From contig NZ_BAABRU010000001.1 in assembly GCF_039545135.1 (NCBI RefSeq), forward strand, positions 310,001 through 374,000: a DNA stretch of 64,000 bases, given 5' to 3'. A program made the position numbers and the translations under genes. This stretch comes from Herpetosiphon gulosus (lineage in GTDB: Bacteria; Chloroflexota; Chloroflexia; Chloroflexales; Herpetosiphonaceae). Each line of letters starts with the position of its first letter. Positions within the stretch are counted from its first letter, which is position 1. This document shows positions 43,398 through 52,776 of this stretch, one piece after another. The notes under the pieces are model-generated. The model had not been told where the DNA came from. It saw nothing but the letters and a program-made list of their open reading frames with translations, and ran no database searches.

Positions 43398-45224
43398 ATG
43401 GCCTCACGTACCGCTCCAACTCCTCAAAACCCACCATTGCTCTCACGCTGGCGGATCAACGCGATTCTGTTGATCTGTGTGGTATTTGCTTTAGCCAATG
43501 CCCATAAATTATTTGAAGTGCAAATTCAACGCCATGATCAGCTTTCGGGCTTGGCACAGAGCGAGTTTCGCCAAAATCGCACAATTCAGCCTGCTCGTGG
43601 CATCATTCGCGATAGCACTGGTAGTGTGTTGGCGATGAATGTGGATCGTGATACGCTCGGCGTTGCTCCACCCTATATCGATGATGATGCGACTGATCCA
43701 AATGAGTCTGATCGCTTGGCCTTGTTGCTTTCGCCACTGATTGGCAAAGCGCCTAGCGAGATTAAGCAACTGCTGCTAACCAAAAATCGCGAATATGTGG
43801 TCTTGGCGCGGCGCTTAACCCCTGAGGTCAGCGAGCAAATTCGAGCACTCAAAAATACCGCGCTAACGTTGACCCCTGAGCCAGTGCGGGTGTACCCCAA
43901 AGGCACGTTTGCGGCGAATGTGGTCGGGGTTGCTAATTACGAAAATGTTGGGATTAGCGGAGTTGAGGGTTATAATAATTCGTTGTTGGCTGGGGTAGCT
44001 GGCTCGTTAGAAGCCGAAATCGACTCGGCCTCGAACTCAATTTGGATCGAGCCGCCAACTGTGCAAGAGCCACGCGATGGCGCTGACATCACCTTGACGA
44101 TTGATCCAACTGCCCAACATATTGCCGAAGAAGAATTACAAAATGCCTTAGTCAACCATGGTGCAAGTGGCGGCTCGATCACCGTGATGGATGCCAAAAC
44201 TGGTGCGATTTTGGCCATGGCAACTTCCACCAAGTTTGATCCCAATCGTTATACCGAATATCAACCAGAAATTTACAACAAAAACTCGGTGATTACCGAT
44301 CAATATGAGCCAGGCTCAACTTTCAAGCCAATTAATTTGGCGATTGGGCTACAAGCCAAGGCCTTTACGGTCAATAGTGTGGTTGATGATCCTGGGTTTA
44401 TTGCCCGTGCGCCTGGCTGCTGCGCCAACTTCGATTCCAATGGCCATTCGCCGATGACTCCCGAAAATGTGATCTTGTATTCATCGAATGTGGGCGCTTT
44501 GCAATATGCCGAAATGGCGGGCGACGAAGCCTTCTACCAAGGTTTGCATGATTTTGGTTATGGCGAACCAACCGGAATTGAGCTAGGTGGCGAAGAGGCT
44601 GGGATTGTGCAATGGCCTGAATCAACCGCTGATTGGCGGCCAATTGTGCTTTCAACCAATGGCTACGGCCAGGGGATTGCCGTTACGCCGCTACAACATG
44701 TGCGAGCGATGTCGGCGATTGCCAATGGTGGCAACTTGATGCAGCCCTACATCATTCAAGAATGGTGTGAGCGCGGCGAATGTCACAAGGTTGAGCCAAA
44801 AGTGTTGCGTAAAGTGATCGACAGCGATGTTGCCATGGATGTGGCCAAAATGATGGTGCGAGCGGCCAACAATAACTATGCGTTTCAAGAAAAGATGTGG
44901 TGGACATCATGTAGCGGCTATTACGACCGCCAAGGCAATGGCGGCGTGCCCTTGGTGCCTGGCTATAATATTGCGGCCAAAACTGGTACCAGCTCAATTC
45001 CCGATGGTCGTGGTGGCTACGAAAATGCCACGATTGGCTCGGTGATGGGCTTTGGGCCAATTGAAGATGCGCGTTTTACCGTCTTGGTCAAGCTCGATCG
45101 AACTCAAGATATTTGGGGCACATCAGCGATTCCAGTCTATGCTGCCGTGTTCAAGCGCTTGCTGACCCATTATCAAATTCCGCCCAACCCAGAGTTGGTG
45201 CATGAATGCCAAATCGAACAATAA
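43398..45224 (+). CDS. ftsI: Peptidoglycan transpeptidase FtsI (class B penicillin-binding protein)
   Basis: 608 residues from the ATG at 43398 (GGAGG seven bases upstream). One membrane helix (about 18-36), then the dimerisation domain (RNRTIQPARGIIRDSTG region) and a transpeptidase domain with Ser307-Thr-Phe-Lys310, Ser362-Ser-Asn364 and Lys528-Thr-Gly. It cross-links septal peptidoglycan with the glycosyltransferase FtsW. No PASTA domains are present at the C-terminus. The order ftsL-ftsI is standard, but the following gene is murF, not murE. Confidence 0.95.
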   Translation: MASRTAPTPQNPPLLSRWRINAILLICVVFALANAHKLFEVQIQRHDQLSGLAQSEFRQNRTIQPARGIIRDSTGSVLAMNVDRDTLGVAPPYIDDDATDPNESDRLALLLSPLIGKAPSEIKQLLLTKNREYVVLARRLTPEVSEQIRALKNTALTLTPEPVRVYPKGTFAANVVGVANYENVGISGVEGYNNSLLAGVAGSLEAEIDSASNSIWIEPPTVQEPRDGADITLTIDPTAQHIAEEELQNALVNHGASGGSITVMDAKTGAILAMATSTKFDPNRYTEYQPEIYNKNSVITDQYEPGSTFKPINLAIGLQAKAFTVNSVVDDPGFIARAPGCCANFDSNGHSPMTPENVILYSSNVGALQYAEMAGDEAFYQGLHDFGYGEPTGIELGGEEAGIVQWPESTADWRPIVLSTNGYGQGIAVTPLQHVRAMSAIANGGNLMQPYIIQEWCERGECHKVEPKVLRKVIDSDVAMDVAKMMVRAANNNYAFQEKMWWTSCSGYYDRQGNGGVPLVPGYNIAAKTGTSSIPDGRGGYENATIGSVMGFGPIEDARFTVLVKLDRTQDIWGTSAIPVYAAVFKRLLTHYQIPPNPELVHECQIEQ

Positions 45225-45269
45225 CGAATCTACTAGCGCCATGGTGTTCATGGCTTTGAGATATTGCCT

Positions 45270-46739
45270 ATGCTAAGCCTACAAACGGTGGTTGATGGAG
45301 TGCGAATTGCCAGCGAACCACGCCTGCAATTGCCCGCAGCGTTGGCCAATTTACCAATAACGGGTGCTTGCATCGATTCACGCGAAGCCAGCGCAGATGG
45401 TTTGTTTGTGGCCTTGCAAGGCGAACGCGTCGATGGTCACGATTTTATTGCGGCAGCGGCGGCACGCGGCGTGCGGGCGGCTTTGGTGCAACGCGGGCGT
45501 TTGGCCGATCCCAGCCAGCTTGGTTTGGATCGACCGTTTGTGCTGCTCGACCCTGATCAAGGCCAAATTGCTAATGACGCGCCAGCCAATGCCTTTTTTC
45601 TGATTAGCGTTGATCTGCCGTTAGCCGCCATGCATCGGTTGGCGACGCGCTATCGCCAACAGCAGGATTTGGTGGTGGTGGGGATTACGGGCAGCGTTGG
45701 CAAAACCTCGACTAAAGAGGTGCTGGCGGCGATGCTTGCGCCAACCATGCGTACCCACAAAAGCCCCCGCTCCTACAACAGCGAAAATACCTTGCCCTTG
45801 GTGGTGCTGGGGATTGAACCAGAACATCAGATAGCAGTGCTCGAAATGGGCATCTACAACAAAGGCGATCTGGCCTTGCTGACGACGATTGCCCAGCCCC
45901 AAATTGGCATCGTAACCAACGTTGGTGCGTCGCATTTGGAGCGCATGCATACGATTGAGAATGTGGCCGAAGCCAAAAGCGAATTGGTGCAAGCCTTGCC
46001 AGCCGATGGTTGGGCGATTCTAAATTATGATGATCAGCGGGTGCGGGCGATGCAGCAGGTGACCAAAGCCCAAGTTTTTACTTATGGGCTTGATCCTGAA
46101 GCCGATTTGTGGGCTGATAACATCGAAAGCCGTGGCCTCGATGGGATTGGCTTTGATGCCCATTATCGTGGAGAACAATGGCATATCAAATTACCCTTGA
46201 TTGGCTTGCACAGCGTGCATACAGCTTTGGCGGCGGCAGCAGTCGGGATTGTATTAGGGCTTTCATGGGATTCGCTGATTCAAGGGTTGCGTAGCAGCGC
46301 TCAATTGCGTTTGCTCTCGTATCCAGCGGTTGGCGGGGCAACCTTGATTGACGATACCTACAATGCCTCACCAGTTTCCTGCATTGCGGCGTTGAATTTA
46401 TTGGCTGAACTACAAGGCCGCCGGATTGCCGTATTTGGCGATATGGCCGAACTAGGCCCGCACGATGAATCGGGCCATCGTTTGGTTGGTGTGCGAGCCG
46501 CCGATGTGGTTGACCAATTATATGTAGTAGGCGAAAAAGCGCGTTGGATTGGCGAAGAAGCCATTGAAGTAGGCCTGCCTGCTGAACAAGTGCATGTGCT
46601 GCCTAATAAAGCTGCGGTGATTGCGGCGTTGCAATCGACGCTCCAAGCGAATGATTACGTCCTTGTCAAAGGATCGCGTGCTGCTGCTATGGAAGATGTG
46701 GCAAATGCCTTGCAAGTTAGGCCGGAGGCTACGGCGTGA
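45270..46739 (+). CDS. murF: UDP-N-acetylmuramoyl-tripeptide:D-alanyl-D-alanine ligase
   Basis: 489 residues from the ATG at 45270 (a TTG at 45264 is possible). It adds D-Ala-D-Ala to the UDP-MurNAc tripeptide. The N-terminal domain starts with GACIDSREASADGLFVAL; the ATP site is GITGSVGKTSTKEVLAA, followed by SPRSYNSENTLPL, EMGIYNKGD, TNVGASHLERM and DDTYNASPVS. These identify MurF rather than MurE. The stop overlaps the GTG of mraY (GTGA). Confidence 0.94.
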   Translation: MLSLQTVVDGVRIASEPRLQLPAALANLPITGACIDSREASADGLFVALQGERVDGHDFIAAAAARGVRAALVQRGRLADPSQLGLDRPFVLLDPDQGQIANDAPANAFFLISVDLPLAAMHRLATRYRQQQDLVVVGITGSVGKTSTKEVLAAMLAPTMRTHKSPRSYNSENTLPLVVLGIEPEHQIAVLEMGIYNKGDLALLTTIAQPQIGIVTNVGASHLERMHTIENVAEAKSELVQALPADGWAILNYDDQRVRAMQQVTKAQVFTYGLDPEADLWADNIESRGLDGIGFDAHYRGEQWHIKLPLIGLHSVHTALAAAAVGIVLGLSWDSLIQGLRSSAQLRLLSYPAVGGATLIDDTYNASPVSCIAALNLLAELQGRRIAVFGDMAELGPHDESGHRLVGVRAADVVDQLYVVGEKARWIGEEAIEVGLPAEQVHVLPNKAAVIAALQSTLQANDYVLVKGSRAAAMEDVANALQVRPEATA

Positions 46740-47887
46740 ATAACGAACAGGTCGTGATCGAGATTCAGCGAGCGCTGGTGCTCAAACTGGCTGAAGCGTT
46801 GTTATTGGCAGGAGCGGCCTTTGTTTTGACCCTAGTGCTTGGCCGCTGGTGGATTCGCTGGCTTAAGGCCCATAACATCGGTAAAGCAATACGGGTTGAT
46901 GGCCCGCAGAGCCATATGATCAAAATTGGTACGCCAACCATGGGCGGCGTGATGATCATCGCCTCGGTTGTCATCATCACGGTGATTTTCAACTTGGTTG
47001 GGCGTTGGTCGATGCTTTTGCCCTTGGCGGCGCTAGTTGGCTATGGCATTCTTGGCGCGTTCGATGATTATCTTTCGTTGACCAAAGTGCGCTCGAAAAC
47101 CTTTGGCCTGACCGAACGCTTCAAAATGGTTTGGTTGGTGATGATCGCCTTTTTTGCCTCGCTGGCCTTATATCTGCCCGAACCATTTGGCTTGGATAAT
47201 GGCGGCGAGGTGGTTGTGCCGTTTGTCGGCGTGATCGATATTGGCTATTGGTACATTCCGATCGCGACGTTTTTGATTGTGGCGATGGCTAACGCAGTGA
47301 ATTTTTCCGATGGCATGGATGGCTTGGCAGGCTGGACTTCAGCAATTGCCTTTGCCGCTTTTGGCGTGATTGCCTTTGTTTATCGCTTCGATTATTTGGT
47401 GACCTACTCGTTTACGGTTTCGGGCGCATGTGTGGCCTTTTTGTGGTTCAACGCCCATCCGGCTCAAGTATTTATGGGCGATACTGGCTCGTTGGCCTTG
47501 GGTGCGACCTTGGCGATTGTCGCGCTGATTTCCAAAGCGTGGTTGTTGCTGCCAATCGTTGGGATTATTTATGTGCTCGAAGCCGCTTCGGTGGTTATTC
47601 AGCGCTACTATTTCAAATATACCCGCATCACAACTGGTACTGGCAAACGGGTCTTCAAAATGACCCCAATTCACCATCACTTCGAGCTAGCAGGTTGGTC
47701 GGAGATGCAAGTGGTGCAGCGTTTTGTGATGATTGGGATTATTGCCGCGATGATCGGCATTTCGCTGGCGCTGAATCCAGCCTTGCCCCAACAAGCTAGT
47801 TCCAATCAGCCGACTGCGCCCAATAATCCGTTTACCACGACCGATGATCCGCTGCCGACGGCCTATCCAACGCCGCTGGGCAATTAA
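46736..47887 (+). CDS. mraY: Phospho-N-acetylmuramoyl-pentapeptide transferase
   Basis: 383 residues from a GTG with GGAGG seven bases upstream. It is a polytopic membrane enzyme with about ten helices making lipid I from UDP-MurNAc-pentapeptide and undecaprenyl phosphate. Conserved loops are GTPTMGGVMII, GAFDDYLSLTK (Asp pair), NAVNFSDGMDGLAG, FMGDTGSLALG and the diagnostic MTPIHHHFEL. A Pro/Thr-rich tail of about 35 residues after the last helix is longer than usual. Confidence 0.97.
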   Translation: MNNEQVVIEIQRALVLKLAEALLLAGAAFVLTLVLGRWWIRWLKAHNIGKAIRVDGPQSHMIKIGTPTMGGVMIIASVVIITVIFNLVGRWSMLLPLAALVGYGILGAFDDYLSLTKVRSKTFGLTERFKMVWLVMIAFFASLALYLPEPFGLDNGGEVVVPFVGVIDIGYWYIPIATFLIVAMANAVNFSDGMDGLAGWTSAIAFAAFGVIAFVYRFDYLVTYSFTVSGACVAFLWFNAHPAQVFMGDTGSLALGATLAIVALISKAWLLLPIVGIIYVLEAASVVIQRYYFKYTRITTGTGKRVFKMTPIHHHFELAGWSEMQVVQRFVMIGIIAAMIGISLALNPALPQQASSNQPTAPNNPFTTTDDPLPTAYPTPLGN

Positions 47888-47958
47888 CGGACGTTCGTAA
47901 GGTTGCTGGTAGAGTTAGCTTGATTCAATAGCAAGGTGCTTAGCAAGTAAGGCAATGC

Positions 47959-49257
47959 ATGCTCGATTTACGCAATAAACGCATAACGGTGATGGGCTTG
48001 GGTGTTCATGGTGGTGGTTTAGGGGTCACGCGCTTTTTGCTTGAGCAAGGAGCCCATGTGATTGTGACCGATCTCCGTAGTGCCGAGATTTTGCAGCCCT
48101 CGCTTGAGGCTTTGGCGGGCTTACCAGTTGAATTTGTGCTGGGCGAGCATCGTGATCAAGATTTTGAGCGGGTCGATATGGTGATTCGTAACCCAGGTGT
48201 GCCGCGTGAATCGCGTTATTTGCAATTGGCTCGCGCTGCTGGCGTGGCAATTGAGATGGAGATGACGCTGTTCTTCCGACTCTGCCTTGCGCCAATAATT
48301 GGCATCACCGGAACCAAGGGCAAAACCACCACCACCACCTTGACTGGGGCGATGCTGCGCGAGGTTTATCCCGATACGGTGGTGGCCGGCAATTTGCGGG
48401 TTTCGGCCTTGGAACAATTGCCACGGATTACAGCCAAAACGCCAGTCGTGCTTGAGCTATCGTCGTGGCAATTGGAAGGCTTGGGCGAGGCTGGATTAAG
48501 CCCTGAGTATGCATGTGTCACCAATTTGTCACCTGACCATCTCGACCGCTATGGCTCGATGGCCGATTATGGATTAGCTAAGCAACAAATTTTTCTCTAT
48601 CAAAGCCCTGATGATGTGGTGGTACTACCCAAGCACGACTTGATTGTCAATACCTGGGCCAACGATGCTCCAGGGCGGGTGATTTGGTTTGATGGCAACG
48701 AGGGCTGGCCGATGGGCCAGTTGCAAGGCCAGCATAATGCCTTGAATATTGCGGCGGCGGCGGCTTTGGCTCAAGCCTATGGCGTGCCCGATGCAGCAAT
48801 TCGCAACGCAATTGAGCATTTCGCTGGGGTTGAACATCGGATGGAATTGGTGCGCAAGATCAATGGTGTGCGTTTGATCAACGATACGGCGGCCACCACC
48901 CCAACTGCTGCCGCTGCCGCGCTCAATTCAATGACCAGCCCAGTGATTTTGATTGCTGGTGGGGCTGATAAAAAACTAGCTTGGACACCGTTGGTTGAAG
49001 CGATTCAACAATCGGCCCAATTGAAACGGCTGATTATCTTGGATGGCACGGGTTCGCCCGCCCTGAGTGCGGCGCTTGGCACAATGCAAGAACGCTATCA
49101 ATCGTTTGAACAAGCGATTCGGGCGGCCTTTGCCGAGGCTGAAGCTGGCGATACTGTGTTGCTCTCGCCTGGTGCTGCTAGTTTTGGCATGTTTCGTAAT
49201 GAATTTCATCGCGGTGAAGAATTTCGCCGCATTGTTGACCTATTGACGGAAGCTTAA
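47959..49257 (+). CDS. murD: UDP-N-acetylmuramoylalanine--D-glutamate ligase
   Basis: 432 residues. It adds D-Glu to UDP-MurNAc-L-Ala. The N-terminal Rossmann start is VMGLGVHGGGLGVTRFLLE, the Mur-ligase ATP loop GITGTKGKTTTT, then ELSSWQLEGL, TNLSPDHLDRY, GVEHRME and NDTAATTPTA; the C-terminal LLSPGAASFGMFRN is typical of MurD. The start ATG lies 72 bases after mraY with no strong Shine-Dalgarno, so a nearby alternative start cannot be excluded. Confidence 0.96.
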   Translation: MLDLRNKRITVMGLGVHGGGLGVTRFLLEQGAHVIVTDLRSAEILQPSLEALAGLPVEFVLGEHRDQDFERVDMVIRNPGVPRESRYLQLARAAGVAIEMEMTLFFRLCLAPIIGITGTKGKTTTTTLTGAMLREVYPDTVVAGNLRVSALEQLPRITAKTPVVLELSSWQLEGLGEAGLSPEYACVTNLSPDHLDRYGSMADYGLAKQQIFLYQSPDDVVVLPKHDLIVNTWANDAPGRVIWFDGNEGWPMGQLQGQHNALNIAAAAALAQAYGVPDAAIRNAIEHFAGVEHRMELVRKINGVRLINDTAATTPTAAAAALNSMTSPVILIAGGADKKLAWTPLVEAIQQSAQLKRLIILDGTGSPALSAALGTMQERYQSFEQAIRAAFAEAEAGDTVLLSPGAASFGMFRNEFHRGEEFRRIVDLLTEA

Positions 49258-49410
49258 AAATTATTTAGGAATATTGGGCTATAGCGCAATTGCTTGAAAC
49301 CAGCCACGATAGTGAAGGTTCTGCGATTGAAGGTTATTGCCAAAGGCCTAAGTTCTGGTTTCGTCGCTATTGAGCTTGATTGCTGCAATTGGCTCAGAAA
49401 TTGGCAACCC

Positions 49411-50271
49411 ATGCAAGATCCCTATTCAGGCTATCAACCTGAGCGTGTTGAATATTCGCCCAGCCAACCTGTGATGGTGCAACTTCCCAGTGCGCCAGTA
49501 CGGGCTACTTGGGTGTTTATGGCGATCAACGTTGTGATGTTTGTGCTGTGTATTCTCAAGGGCATGAGCGTGATGGGCAATGCTCGCGGCGATGCCTTTG
49601 TCTTGATCGAACTTGGAGCCAAGTGGTCACCGTTGATGGATATGGGCGGCGAGTGGTGGCGCTTATTGACCGCAACCGTGCTGCACGGCGGGATTGTGCA
49701 TATTGGCTTTAATATGTATGCCCTGTATGCGCTTGGCCCAACCGTTGAACGCTTCTATGGCAGCCTACGGTTTAGCGTGATCTACCTAATTGCAGGGATT
49801 GGCGGGGCTTGGGCTTCGTATAGTTTTGGCAATTTGACTGGCCCTTCGATTGGCGCATCGGGGGCAATCTTTGGCCTGATTGGTTGCTTGATTGGCTTTT
49901 TCCTTTCAGCTCGCAGTGTTCTGGGCGATTTTGCCCGCCAAAACTTGCGCCAAATGCTTGGCACAGCAGCGATTAACTTGATCATTGGCTTGTCGTTTTC
50001 GTCGGTGATCGACAATTATGCTCACATTGGCGGGATGCTGATGGGCTTGGCGGTGGGCTATGGTTTGGCTCCACGCCTCGTTTATATCGCCGATTGGTTT
50101 AAACCGCGGATTGAAGCCAAAGCGCCATCAGGGCTGCGCTGGTTGAGTGTGGTTGGCGCAGTTGGCTTTATTCTGGTTGCGACGTGGTTTGTGCATAACC
50201 AACGCATGAACGATGCTACAAGTGTCGCGCTCTTAGAAAATGTCTATCAAGCTTGGTTAAATGCCCGTTAG
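49411..50271 (+). CDS. Rhomboid-family intramembrane serine protease
   Basis: 286 residues from the ATG at 49411; the longer frame adds 39 residues lacking family similarity. A ~30-residue cytoplasmic start is followed by six or seven membrane helices. The rhomboid signature is complete: HIGFNMYALY (loop His-x-x-x-N), GASGAIFG with Ser150, and YAHIGGM with His205 forming the Ser-His dyad. It would cleave membrane proteins within the bilayer. Its place between murD and ftsW is unusual and suggests a substrate among envelope or division proteins (inference). Confidence 0.9.
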   Translation: MQDPYSGYQPERVEYSPSQPVMVQLPSAPVRATWVFMAINVVMFVLCILKGMSVMGNARGDAFVLIELGAKWSPLMDMGGEWWRLLTATVLHGGIVHIGFNMYALYALGPTVERFYGSLRFSVIYLIAGIGGAWASYSFGNLTGPSIGASGAIFGLIGCLIGFFLSARSVLGDFARQNLRQMLGTAAINLIIGLSFSSVIDNYAHIGGMLMGLAVGYGLAPRLVYIADWFKPRIEAKAPSGLRWLSVVGAVGFILVATWFVHNQRMNDATSVALLENVYQAWLNAR

Positions 50272-50286
50272 ACGGTTGGAGGTCGC

Positions 50287-51729
50287 ATGAACGATCGAGT
50301 TCCGCGAAAACCTGATGGAATGTTGCTAGCCCTAGTGGGCGGCTTGGTTGCGTTTGGGCTAGTGATGGTTTATAGCTCATCGTTCTATGTGGCCTATGCC
50401 GAATATGGCTCATCGGTCTATTGGGTGCTGCGCCAAACCATGTGGGCAATTGCTGGCGTTGGTGCAATGATCGCCACCATGCGCTTTGATTATCGTAAAT
50501 TGCGGCGTTTTTCGTTGCCCTTGATGCTTGTTACGCTCTTTTTGCTGCTCCTGGTATTGCTGTTGCCCGAACATATTACCAAGGTCAACGGCGCTAGTCG
50601 CTGGATTAATATTGGCCCAGTTGGCATGCAGCCCAGCGAAATTGCTAAATTTGCGGCGATTATCTATTTTGCTGACTGGCTTTCGCGGCGTGGCTCGAAA
50701 ATTCGCCAATTTGTCACCGGGCTGTTGCCGTTTGGGATTATGCTAGGGCTATTGGCGGGCTTGGTGCTGTTGCAACCAAATATGAGTACCACGATTGTGA
50801 TTGTGGTGATCAGCGCAGCGATTTTGTTTACCTCAGGTGCCAGTTTGACCCACCTTGGCATTGCCGCCAGTATGACGACAGTGGTTGGCTGGCTGGCAAT
50901 TCAATCGGCGGGCTATCGGGCCTTGCGGGTATTGGTTTGGCAAGATCCCTTCAGCTATCCACGTGATGGTGGCTATCAACCAATTCATGCCTTGTATGCA
51001 CTTGGCTCAGGCAGCTGGACGGGCGTTGGTTTAGGCCAAAGCCGCCAGAAATTTTTCTGGTTGCCGTTTGCCCATACCGATGCAATTTACGCGGTGATTG
51101 GCGAAGAATTAGGTATCATTGGGGCTGGCTTGGTGCTGGCAGCGTTTGTCGTGCTAGCAGTACGCGGCTTCCGGATCGCTTCGCGGACACTTGATCCATT
51201 TGGAGCATTGATCGCCGTGGGCGTGACCACGTGGTTAGTAGTGCAAGCGCTGATTAATATTGCTGTAGTGACCACCGTAATTCCATTTACTGGGATTACC
51301 CTGCCATTTATTTCGTATGGTGGTTCATCGTTGATGATGACCATGATTGCGGCGGGCTTGCTGCTGAGTGTAACCCGTTATGCGCCGTTGAAACGGGCTG
51401 AGGAACGAACCAATGAACTCTCCATCCCCACAATTGGCCAACTCCGACCACGAGTGGTCGCCGCTGCTGATGCTGTGCGGCGGTGGCACGGGCGGCCACG
51501 TGTATCCGGCTTTGGCGGTGGCCAGCGCCCTGAAGAACATCACCGATCCGGCAGCTTTGCCGTCGGCAACTCCCTCGGCGGAACGTGGCGCAAACCAGCC
51601 GACGAATCCAAGCGACTTATCGCTTGGCGCAAGCCCAAACAGCGCAAAAACTTGGTCAGCCAGCCAATCAACGGCAGCACTGCCCGCGAACGAATTGAGC
51701 AGCGTCGTCGCAATAAACGCCAACGTTAA
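50287..51729 (+). CDS. ftsW: Septal peptidoglycan glycosyltransferase FtsW
   Basis: 480 residues; SEDS-family polymerase of lipid II with about ten membrane helices. Visible are VMVYSSSF, the SRWINIGPVGMQPSEIAK block, YQPIHALYALGSGSWTGVGLG split over its usual loop, FWLPFAHTDAIYAVIGEELG and ITLPFISYGGSSL. The membrane part ends near residue 370. From residue 376 the gene overlaps murG in another frame for 317 bases, encoding a 105-residue Arg/Lys-rich tail rich in Gly, likely disordered and cytoplasmic. It is longer than most FtsW tails. Confidence 0.94.
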   Translation: MNDRVPRKPDGMLLALVGGLVAFGLVMVYSSSFYVAYAEYGSSVYWVLRQTMWAIAGVGAMIATMRFDYRKLRRFSLPLMLVTLFLLLLVLLLPEHITKVNGASRWINIGPVGMQPSEIAKFAAIIYFADWLSRRGSKIRQFVTGLLPFGIMLGLLAGLVLLQPNMSTTIVIVVISAAILFTSGASLTHLGIAASMTTVVGWLAIQSAGYRALRVLVWQDPFSYPRDGGYQPIHALYALGSGSWTGVGLGQSRQKFFWLPFAHTDAIYAVIGEELGIIGAGLVLAAFVVLAVRGFRIASRTLDPFGALIAVGVTTWLVVQALINIAVVTTVIPFTGITLPFISYGGSSLMMTMIAAGLLLSVTRYAPLKRAEERTNELSIPTIGQLRPRVVAAADAVRRWHGRPRVSGFGGGQRPEEHHRSGSFAVGNSLGGTWRKPADESKRLIAWRKPKQRKNLVSQPINGSTARERIEQRRRNKRQR

Positions 51730-52771
51730 GCCGCAACTCCGCTATGTTGGCTCGGTTGATGGCATGGAAGGTGATTTAGTTCAGCGCGAAAGCTCAATTC
51801 CGTTTATTGGCCTGCCTGCTGCGGCCATGCGCGGGCGCAACCCACTGCAAATGCTGAAAAATGCTGGAGTTTTGATCAAAGGTGTGCTTGCTGCACGCAG
51901 CTTATTGCGGCGCGAACGGCCTGCGGCAATTTTAGGCACTGGCGGCTATGTCTGTGTGCCATTATTTGTGGCAGCGGCGCTTGAGCGTGTGCCAACCTTG
52001 CTTTATTTGCCGGATATTGTGCCAGGCTGGGCTGGGCGGGTGCTGGCTCGTTTAGCCACGCGCATTGCCGTAACCTTTGATGATTCCAAGCGCTACTTGC
52101 CAGCGCATAAAGTGGTTGAAACTGGCTATCCGGTGCGTGGCGAGCTGTTTAATCAAAATAAAGCCCAATGTCGGGCAATCTTTGGCCTAAATGATCAATT
52201 GCCAGTGCTGTTGGTGTATGGTGGCAGTCGCGGGGCACGCTCGATCAATCAGGCGGTTGCCGCGCTCTTAAGCGATCTGTTAGAATTAGCGCAGGTCGTG
52301 CATGTTTGCGGACGGAATGGCGATGAGACATGGTTGCGTGAGGCCCAAGCCAAACTCGGCCCTGAGCTAGCCAGCCGTTATCATCTTTACCCCTATCTGC
52401 ATGCGGATGCTGAACGCTCGATGAGCACAGCGTTTGGCGCAGCAGATTTTGCGTTAAGTCGGGCTGGCGCATCGACGATGGCCGAACTTCCTGCCGCAGG
52501 CATTGGATCGATTTTAGTGCCTTTGACCATGGTGAAGCAAGAATACAACGCTGCTGCCCTAGCCGACCGTGGCGCAGCAATTAGCATTCCTGATGAAGCA
52601 ATGCTAGGCTCTGGAGAGCCAACCCAAGGCCGTTTGTGGCGCGAACTCTCAGCAGTGCTGAGTAGCCCGTTGCGCTTACAAACGATGGCGCAACGCAGTG
52701 CCAGCCTTGCCCAACCAGATGCAGGGGCGCGGCTTGCCAGCGAATGGCTGGCGCTTGCCCGAGGAGGCTAA
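51413..52771 (+). CDS. murG: UDP-N-acetylglucosamine--N-acetylmuramyl-(pentapeptide) pyrophosphoryl-undecaprenol GlcNAc transferase
   Basis: 452 residues, about 90 longer than the typical ~360. It forms lipid II. The ATG at 51413 has GAGG nine bases upstream, inside ftsW. The Gly-rich GGGTGGHVYPALAVASAL (residues 22-40) is followed by about 60 extra Ala/Ser/Pro-rich residues (44-104) before YVGSVDGMEG, where family members usually have only a short loop. Later blocks are normal: GTGGYV, VYGGSRGARSINQ, YLHADAERSMS and SRAGASTMAE. The first 105 codons, including the insertion, are the ones overlapped by ftsW. Confidence 0.95.
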   Translation: MNSPSPQLANSDHEWSPLLMLCGGGTGGHVYPALAVASALKNITDPAALPSATPSAERGANQPTNPSDLSLGASPNSAKTWSASQSTAALPANELSSVVAINANVKPQLRYVGSVDGMEGDLVQRESSIPFIGLPAAAMRGRNPLQMLKNAGVLIKGVLAARSLLRRERPAAILGTGGYVCVPLFVAAALERVPTLLYLPDIVPGWAGRVLARLATRIAVTFDDSKRYLPAHKVVETGYPVRGELFNQNKAQCRAIFGLNDQLPVLLVYGGSRGARSINQAVAALLSDLLELAQVVHVCGRNGDETWLREAQAKLGPELASRYHLYPYLHADAERSMSTAFGAADFALSRAGASTMAELPAAGIGSILVPLTMVKQEYNAAALADRGAAISIPDEAMLGSGEPTQGRLWRELSAVLSSPLRLQTMAQRSASLAQPDAGARLASEWLALARGG

Positions 52772-52776
52772 AGCGT

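Noticed and set aside
51413..51729. Possible frameshift error joining ftsW and murG
   Set aside because: Both frames are open, murG has its own Shine-Dalgarno and its GGTGGH loop inside the overlap, and FtsW's family region ends before it. A true overlap explains this better, though resequencing would settle it.
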